64,000 nt of DNA from Candolleomyces eurysporus. Its lineage: Eukaryota > Basidiomycota > Agaricomycetes > Agaricales > Psathyrellaceae. How positions within the stretch are numbered: position 1 is the stretch's first letter; the number at the start of each line of letters is the position of its first letter. The position numbers and the translations under genes were made by a program. Under the pieces are notes generated by a model, which had not been told where the DNA came from, made no database searches, and saw only the letters and a program-made list of their open reading frames with translations. This document shows, piece after piece, positions 56,801 through 64,000 of this stretch. The stretch is from contig JANBPK010001475.1 in NCBI GenBank assembly GCA_027579435.1, forward strand, positions 62,001 through 126,000, written 5' to 3'.

Positions 56801-59691
56801 TCTGCTTCTTTGCCTTTTGTTGGTCGCTGATCGGTCTTTGACGACAAAACTAGGATAGATGTATCAGTGCTGGATCTAAATAATCATAATTCTTCCGAGC
56901 TCACCATCCACATAAGTCGTGTCGGCAGGCGTCATCCACACCCCGATATCAAGATCAGTGAACGCACCGACGACTGACGCGTCGAGGTCGGATTCAATCT
57001 GTTTGATGGCCTCTGGGATTGTAGACGAGGGCGCGATGAAAGTGAGGGTGGTGGTAGCGGCATAGGCAGCCTCGTCGAACCTGGACTATTGAGATTTCAG
57101 TACACACCAAAAAGCAGCCTAGGACAGATAGACACACCTTCGGATCGGCCTTCGTCCCAGACACGACCAGTTCCACTAACTTGCCCAGATGTTTGACGAT
57201 CAGGTCCAGGGGATCCAAGCTTGCTTTCTGGCACAAATCGATCCAAGTCTGGCGTGAAGGTGCACCTTAAAAATGGGTGAGATGAATTCAGCGCGTGAAG
57301 AACAAATCTTGTACAGACATGTCAAGGGGTGGTGCCCGATAACGAGCAACGACACGACGTAAAGCTCTCGCTCTTCAGATGAAACTGCCTCTTCGAATGT
57401 TGCGCAGCTACTGAGAAGGCTCGAAACACGAGCATGCTTCGTCCACGCCCCGGGGTCCTCTGACGACGGAGGTCCTTTCGCTAAAAACGCTGTCAACGCC
57501 TCTCGAATCACTGCGTTCGTGAGCTTGTGCGATCTCGCGTTTTGGCGAACGATTGTCTCGTTCACAAGCTTTCTGATTTCCGGACTATGACCATCGATAG
57601 CGAGGTGGACAAAGATGAGGCCGAACTGCGATCTCAATGAGTCACTGTTGAGGACTTGTGGTTCGAAGTACTGGAGAGCAGCCTCCGCAGCTCGCAAGAG
57701 CCAAAGCTCTTCGGTGGTGTCCGTGAGCTTTTGATACACCTTGTCCCAGAGCAAGAAGGGCTGCTTTGTCGAACTGGTAACCAACGAGCTGATGACCGCA
57801 TCTTTCTGAATCACATCACCTACATCGACTGTAAGTGGTGGCCGAAGTAGCGAAGACGAGGACTCACCGAATTTCCCAGACCGAGAGAGAGGCCCAAGAA
57901 GTACAGCCAAGGCAATATACCCTTCGATAGGCCCTCCCGGTGCGGTTAAGGCATTCGTGGAGATGGTCTTGAGAGAATTCTGTAAAGCAGACGTCACAGC
58001 CTTCGCAAACTTCACCCCGGCATCGGTCTCCAGCAGATCTTCGTGGTAATAAAAGACGGATCCGATGAGCGTGGCGAACGCTCGCCGAACCGCTGGCTTG
58101 GTATTTCCGAGTTCCTTCGCAATGAGCTGGCTGACCTCCGCTGGGACTGACGAGTTGCGCAGAAGGAACACGATATGGGATGGCAGGGCCGCGGCGAGTG
58201 TAGACGTAGCCGTTTCGTTTGTTTCTTTGGTGAGTAGCGGAGAAGCAGACTGGATGAGAGATGATGAAATGTTCGTGTCGGGAGGCAAATATCCTAGCAT
58301 GGTGTACAAAGCAATACGATGGTCAGGACCGGCAGTCTTGCCTGTCTTGGGAAGGGCGAGCAATTCGGATAGCGCGGCTTCCGACGCAGTTTTGTTGGTT
58401 TCCAAAATGGCCTTGAACATTTGGATGGAATTGGTACGCACGGCGACGTTGTTCGACTTGCTGCTGTTGACAGCTTGGGTGACCGCCTTTTTGAAGGATT
58501 CATTATCAAGGGGGTGGGGATATGCGGAGAAGAACTTGGTGGCAAGAGGCAGGGAATTCTCGGGCGAGCGAAGCAGGGCGCGTTCCAGTGTTGGGAGTAT
58601 GGCTTTCGTAAAGTCTTCGGCAGTAACGAAGGTAGAGATGAAATCGTTGAGCGAGTCTGGAATGTGTTCGGAAAGCGCTGTTTTGGACATGAGGATATGG
58701 GTTGTATAGAGGGAAATAATGGAATCCTTTAGATCTGCAGGTAGTCGCGAAGCGGGTTCTTCTGGGACGTGTTTCAGGCGTATAAGCACGCTAGTACTGA
58801 CGCCTACGAGATTAACGAATCTGAGCGGCATTTGGCTTGGTTTCGACAGAGCGAGAAGGGTGGAGATGACGGTCGGAACCTTGCTGCCTGCTGATCGTAA
58901 AGCCCGACGGACGCGTACCAGTCCACCATGCTTTATGGATGGCTTTGCGACGGTAGACTCGGTCAACATATCCAGCAAAAACGCCATGGATCCCACGAGA
59001 ACGCGGAAGGAGTTGGACGTTGCGAAATCGGGATTATGCTTCATGCAAGTCGTGTACAATCCACAAGACCAGCTCAGCAGAACGAAAAGATTGGAGGGTG
59101 CGTATGAGCTTCACGATGATGAGCCCAGATCCTTGCACTATTTGACGATGTACTCACTTTGCGATTCCCCGTTTGACGTACAGCCCGACTTCGTTCGATA
59201 ACCAGCCGAGAATCTGCTCTGCGACCCCGAACTTGCTCTCGCTGGTTTCGTCACGCTTGACAAGGGCCATTCCCACTTCCTCCACCGCGTCTCTCGACTG
59301 ATTGTCATTATATCGCGGATAGGTCAACGTCAGCAGACGAAACACGTCCAGCATCTGGCTCAACGATAGGTCTATCAAGATTCTATCAGACAGGCACTAG
59401 CGAGCGATCGCGACCCCTACCTGCATGCTTTGCGAGCGACAACAACTCCTCTCGAAGGAACTGTACGCGGACCTTAGTCTTGTTCGTCAAAAGCTGCGTC
59501 TGGGCGTATTCCAGAGACCGATCCCAGTCGTTCAGGACGCGATCTCGCTGCCAGACTTGGTTTTCATCACTGTAGTCAACGCTTTCCGTGTTCGCGGTAT
59601 TGTTGATCCACGATTGAATTTCTGACTTGCTCATCGTAGCCGTTTCCGGCTCCTTGGCCTTGAGCTTCGCGAATGTGGCTTTCGGAGGCAC
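50836..59691 (-). CDS. GCN1: GCN1 translational activator (HEAT-repeat giant)
   Basis: Ribosome-bound HEAT-repeat protein that carries the starvation signal to the eIF2alpha kinase Gcn2. It starts [17 protein letters not shown] at 59691 and ends near 50836; with more than a dozen short introns the product is of the order of 2500-2700 residues, as usual for Gcn1. The large exon 59059-57200 carries N-terminal HEAT repeats. The region 56850-56455 ([20 protein letters not shown]) matches the charged segment before the eEF3-like part. 55324-53327 carries the diagnostic eEF3-like/RWD-binding core ([112 protein letters not shown]). I did not place every intron. I see no frame break and no N in the gene. 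Confidence 0.9.
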
Positions 59692-60412
59692 CTTTGACGA
59701 GGATGACGAGGAAGATGAACAGAAAAGGGAGAAATATTGGCTAGGAAATATGTGAGAAACCTGCTTTGATCGCCGGGGAGCACGTTGACTCGAGCTCGGA
59801 CGCGATGGCGATGGCTCTCTATTCCCTCAGTCAATGTGAACGATGGCTGAATTGAGGAGAATGAGAGGAAAGGCGAGTAGGTGTAGTAACAGCTAGTTAA
59901 TTGTGCAGTATCATGGTAGTATCTGTTGATAGGCAGGATAAATAATATACCTCATCCTGGAGCTATTTCAGTCTTTTATCGACGTTTGAGCTGCTAGTAC
60001 GGCCTGCCAGTGGGGGCTCAGTACCAGTGAGCGCGAGAGTCACCACCTTTTCAAGGGTTGCAAGTACAATTGATCCCCCCATGCTTATTGCTGACACCTC
60101 AGCCTCACCTGATAACATGCTGTAGAGCGCCCAACTGCCGTGAACCCTAGTACAGTGCTCAACCGTTTCAAATGCTGGTATCCGTCGTCAGGTTGCCGAG
60201 CGCACAGCTGCAACGAATTAAGATCTCATGGCCAAAAAAACCTGAATGGAGTCGAATGCGGGAGTACCGCCTCTTAGTGATGAGGGACAGCTGCAGCTTG
60301 CAACGCTTCGGGACCAAGAGACCCTCAATTCATTCGGGAACATGCGGCAATGGCGTGCTCGTACTCTGGCATATAAGGAGCCGTGGTGTATCATTTCATT
60401 CACCCGTGAATC
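59692..60412. other. Divergent promoter region between GCN1 and the receptor gene
   Basis: Contains the GCN1 leader on the minus side, with an upstream ATG at 59834 in another frame that overlaps the GCN1 start and could act as a uORF. On the plus side there is ATATAAGG at about 60370, 40 nt before the receptor ATG. No gene is seen. Confidence 0.5.
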
Positions 60413-62213
60413 ATGTCTTCATCGCTCTCTGAGGGTGGCTCAGAATCACTTCACGTTTTCTCGTTCTCCCAACAGGTGGCAATCATCTTCGCTGCGGAAG
60501 CTGCTGCGTACGTATCAATTTAAACCCTTCTTATTCGTCCCTAACCGCTTCCTCATACTTAGGCTATCAGGAATCAGCATACTGGTTCTCATTGTCTACA
60601 AGCTTGTCAGTGCAGTGGTTCCCGACGAATTCCTCCCTCTGAATGCTTAACCCAACTGCGAGTAGTATCGCACCATCCTTCGAATCCGTAGATGGAATGC
60701 AGTTGGACTCACACCTCCAGACGCATGTGATTCGAGCCTTTTCCTCACCTTAATGCTGGGGGAATCCCTGCGTGCTACGGGTACGTTGCTTCCAGCTTTC
60801 CTATCCACAAGGAGCAGCCACTAAAGGAGACCAGGAAAAATCATGACTCTGAAATGGGCGAAAGACACTGTGAGAGTCGCTGTTTTCTCTAGGGAGCGTA
60901 CATATCTCTTAAGCCTTAATTTTACCTAGTTCATCACCGCACCGTCAGCTATCTGCTACGCGCAGGGTATGGTTCAGCTAATTGGGACTAACATCATCGA
61001 CTGGAGGTGCGTTTCACCATGTTCAATCCGCCCACGTCGTTGCTGACCCTCTATGAACCACAGCACTCTCGTATGTCCGACGCAGATCACCTTCATTTCT
61101 TGTCAGAGATGTCTGGACCTGACAACTCTTTCAGGCTATTACGCTCCACACGTTTGCAATATTGGTTTTGCAGTGGAATGCCCCCGTACACATTGCCAAG
61201 TACCTTTCCTTTGGAGTTCTTACCATTGTTGCATTTATCGTTGGTGTGACTATCGGAGTCAGTGGCCTTGAAATCATTGGCCCAGTCGGGTTATGTGAGT
61301 AGTCTTGTCACATCCCGAGTACTTCAAGGCCTAGGCTGACCGTTCATTCGCAGGGTGTTGGATTACTAAAGATTACAAGGCGGAGCAGCTTCTCGGCGAG
61401 TACGTTTGGATGTGGACAATCCTCGTCTTGACCATCGTGTTCTATGGGATCGACTTTTTGGTCATTTGTGGACATGTTGCAATTGAAGGAAGGTTCCGAT
61501 TTCGCTGGGTGTCAAGAGACCGCATCCATCCCAAGCTTGCCCAAGACGACAGCGAAGAAAAGCATGCAGCAAAGCAAATAGCTCGACAGCTTCTCTTGTC
61601 GGTATCAACCTCAATTGCCAATTGCAGCACACTCTCTGACCGACCCTCTTTGCATCCAGTTATCCCGCTGTCTACTTCATCTGTGTCTTCCCATTCAGCG
61701 TCACACGTTGGATGTTTTACTCGGACTATGATGTGCCGATTCAAGCCTCTACGTTCGCGACATGTTTGTTTTCTCTCAGTGGCTTTCTCAATGTCCTCCT
61801 TTTCTTCAAAACTCGCCCGCAGTTGATCACGGGGGGGGGCTATGCCCGAACCTGTTGTTCAAAACGAAGGTCACCAACACGATCACCGGGTCTCAAGGAA
61901 CTATCACCGTAAGCACGGTCAGTTACCCTTCGATCATGACGGGCTGCAGACTGTCCTCCGAGTCTCTATTTCCTCCGGCGGGGCACAGCAAGGAGCTATG
62001 AATGAAATGCTAGAGAAAGAAGGTTCAGATAGATTCAACTTTCAATCTTCTGGATATCATGAGGATGAAAAGGGGGAGAGTTTGCAGCAAATGGCGGGTC
62101 CGTCGAGCCCCATACTCTCAACTCATCGGCAGGTGTCGCAAAGTCCTGTTGCTCTGACGCCGCTGGGACTAGACGAGGATGATGATGACCAAGGATATCT
62201 TCCACCTGTTTAA
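60413..62213 (+). CDS. Seven-transmembrane receptor, fungal Git3/GPR1-like
   Basis: Exons 60413-60507, 60563-60605, 60666-60780, 60835-60869, 60930-61006, 61064-61070 (7 nt), 61135-61294, 61354-61597 and 61660-62213. With one G removed from the G9 run at 61830-61838 the total is 1329 nt, 442 residues. Membrane segments: LSGISILVLIVYKL, DACDSSLFLTLMLGESLRA, APSAICYAQGMVQLIG, LAITLHTFAILVLQWN, FGVLTIVAFIVGVTIGVSG, WMWTILVLTIVFYGIDFL, YPAVYFICVFPFSVTRW and STFATCLFSLSGFLNVLLFF. The YWCWI-like (WCWITKDY) and VTRW signatures are those of fungal receptors acting on the cAMP/PKA pathway. The acidic tail ends DEDDDDQGYLPPV. As given, the G run sends the frame to an early stop about 25 codons on. The ligand is unknown. 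Confidence 0.82.
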
Positions 62214-62518
62214 TACCTATATTGGGCCCGGATCCCGGATCCTGGTCTGTTCCCAAGTCGTTTTCGAGTTACAGTACTGGGAACTGTAGGGTTGAACCAG
62301 CTTCGCTAGGAATGTAGCACGGGGTGTAATGATCGGGCACACAGTACATTTGTTCTCGGGCCACCAGCACTCCAAGTAGAGTAGACAAAGTACCATCGTC
62401 GTTGGAGACATTCACCACCCAGAAATTCCTTGTCGACATCAGGAACGACAGAGTCGCAGACAAGACAAGACCCATGCTCACGTACAAGCTGATGGTAGAC
62501 CGCAAACCCTCTCGATCG
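62214..62518. other. Intergenic sequence fused to the GCN1 relic
   Basis: The minus-strand frame here (MGLVLSATLSFLMS ... FWVVNVSNDDG) is hydrophobic but has no recognised domain. It starts directly after the GCN1-derived peptide LIVALSDDREGLRS, so it may be unrelated DNA joined at a breakpoint. Confidence 0.4.
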
Positions 62519-62965
62519 TCAGACAGTGCGACTATCAAATCTCTAGCTCCAACCGCCGTCGAACAATGCTCTTCGGACGTTCACATACCTCCGTGAACAC
62601 TCCTCAAGGGTCGAGAGATCAGCTAATTCAACGCATGAATCCCCGGCCTTCTCTCCAACATTTGTCCTGCCGCTGAAGAAATAAATGCAAGAGCGACGAT
62701 GGAGCTCGCTGTCACGACGGACCCATCCTCACTGGCGTGAATCGTGGCAACTGGCTCGGTGACAACAGAATCCACCCTAGCCTCGAGCATCTTGATGCTT
62801 CATCATCATCCAACCCTCTCGCTGCTCGTGCTCGAATGCTCGAGCTCGAGGTAGCAGAATCCCTGCCGCTCTTAACGAATGTGCGTTGCAGCTGAGGAAA
62901 GAACGACTTCAAAGGATGCGGGGGGATGCACTTCAACGTTTCAACATCCGAGTCGACGTTGCGAT
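62519..62965 (-). pseudogene. Relic of the GCN1 3' region
   Basis: Aligns with 51175-51610 inside GCN1: AGACAGTGCGACTATCAAATC, CCCGGCCTTCTCTCCAACATT, CATCCTCACTGGCGTGAATC and AACGAATGTGCGTTGCAGCT are shared or nearly so. Many small indels and stops are present, so it is dead. Confidence 0.8.
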
Positions 62966-63299
62966 CTTCTCCACACCCAGACCGTCAATCCTCCAGCGGA
63001 CCGTCTGGCTCCGGTGCTCCGACCGATCCTCGGAGAGAGTCAGCCCTCCGTAGTTTTAATGAATAAGTTCTGTAGTGGCCAATGAATGGCCGAAGCCCGC
63101 TACCGACAATGTGATATGAATTCATTTGCAGCGGCACTCATTACACGGATGGTTGTACTCCTTATGCTTATGCTCAACGGAAATTCAGCCACCAGTCACC
63201 GACCCCATCACTCTTTTCCCATATACTCGACAGTGACGAGCTGGATCATTCCGACTCAGTATTGGTAGAAATCGCGTTGATAGCACGAGCCACCCTTTG

Positions 63300-63445
63300 C
63301 TTGCTCCCATCAATCCAAAGCGGCTGTCTTGTAAGTTCTCACTTGGTTCCCATGTCTCTTCCTCTTCACTACCTCCTATCCATCGAATCTTGTACCACAA
63401 TTTTCCTTGTTTATCGTATTGTGCATCAACAATTTCGTCCACTTA
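63300..63445 (-). mobile_element. Chromodomain fragment, probably from a Ty3/gypsy (chromovirus) integrase
   Basis: The minus-strand peptide begins MDEIVDAQYDKQGKLWYKIR and continues with EEETWEPSENLQ. This has the chromodomain pattern (aromatic pair, W-X-G-like turn, TWEPXENL) placed at the C-terminus of chromovirus integrases. Nothing of reverse transcriptase or LTRs is seen nearby, so it is an isolated fragment. A host chromodomain gene cannot be excluded. Confidence 0.55.
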
Positions 63446-63759
63446 GTATTCCAGTTCCCTGTTTTGTTTTTGTTAGTGATAGGGCTCATACCTAGTGCTG
63501 ATACCAAACATGGTACAACAGCAATCGTGCAGATGAATTGGCCGCCCAACCTAGAACGCCTGGCCCGTAAAACGGCTCCATTGCCTGAAACACTTTTCCG
63601 ACGATCGAGTGGTCGCGGGGGGGCCCTACAAGACCCGCTTCTTACCTTAGGGTAGCGGGAAAAATATCCTGCGTTTCGATTCTACCCTTTTCTCCCCAGC
63701 ATCATTACAGATAATCTGTAGTGAGCTCACGAGCTATTGGATCTAATTGATTCGGATGA

Positions 63760-63960
63760 GCCTGGGCGTATTCCAATGACCTACCAATCGCTCGGGCCGC
63801 AATCCCGCTACCGGACTTCATTTTCATAGCCAGAGTCGACGCTTTCCGTGTTCGCGGTGTTGTCGATCCACGATTGAATTTCTGACTTGCTCATCGTAGA
63901 TATTTCCGGATCCTTGGCATGGACTTCGCAAAAGTGGCTTTGAAAGACACCTTGTATGTG
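63760..63960 (-). pseudogene. Relic of the GCN1 first exon
   Basis: Closely matches 59500-59690: CTGGGCGTATTCCA, CGACGCTTTCCGTGTTCGCGG, and ATCCACGATTGAATTTCTGA followed by CTTGCTCATCGTAG. It corresponds to about the first 60-65 codons of GCN1. The ATG end is altered and indels break the frame. Confidence 0.85.
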
Positions 63961-64000
63961 GGCAAACCTGCTTTCAAGTTGATCATCAGCGAGGATGATG

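Noticed and set aside
58065..58709. 214-codon plus-strand frame
   Set aside because: Antisense to the large GCN1 exon at 57200-59059.

Overview
The window reads as nuclear DNA of a mushroom-forming basidiomycete (Agaricomycetes). The reasons are dense GT-AG introns of about 50-65 nt, several F-box families of the kind expanded in that class, a BTB protein with short introns, intron-bearing tRNA-Ala(AGC) genes, and single-copy eukaryotic genes (GCN1, CDH1, a PFF1-type vacuolar protease, neutral ceramidase). There is no operon logic and no CRISPR. Twenty-three single Ns are scattered through the window; wherever one falls in a coding exon, deleting it almost always restores the frame.

Layout. 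1-3395 (-): neutral ceramidase, its 3' end outside the window, with four micro-exons and one 855-nt repeat-filled intron. 4540-20350: a segmentally duplicated region with an uncharacterised gene in two copies (A1 5167-7362, A2 12803-14919) that share promoter and exon structure, and three single-exon F-box genes (10070, 15556, 18361) with conserved 3' flanks and several relics. 20.5-23.7 kb: a BTB gene with a Lys/Ala tail, a BTB relic and a small orphan gene. 24805-26624: the APC/C activator CDH1. 28.2-38.0 kb: three copies of a 12-exon gene joining an F-box, a cysteine cluster and two C2H2-like fingers; the minus-strand copy is decaying and relics of the family lie around it. 39.6-42.9 kb: PFF1-type M28 protease. 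43.6-44.5 kb: GATA-finger gene. 45.4-50.7 kb: two more F-box genes, a pair of inverted tRNA-Ala genes and a finger-gene relic. 50.8-59.7 kb (-): GCN1. 60.4-62.2 kb: a seven-transmembrane receptor of the fungal Git3/GPR1-like type containing a 7-nt micro-exon. 62.2-64 kb: pieces of a dead GCN1 duplicate and a chromodomain fragment of retroelement type.

Working together. The conserved genes (nutrient sensing through a GPCR and GCN1, cell-cycle proteolysis through CDH1, sphingolipid turnover, vacuolar proteolysis) are not a pathway cluster. The biology particular to this window is a birth-and-death arena of substrate-receptor-like proteins (F-box, BTB), where whole genes, promoters and flanks have been copied, truncated and inverted. 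The best candidate for something little described is the F-box / Cys-cluster / C2H2 family, with splice donors that vary between GT and GC at one conserved intron.
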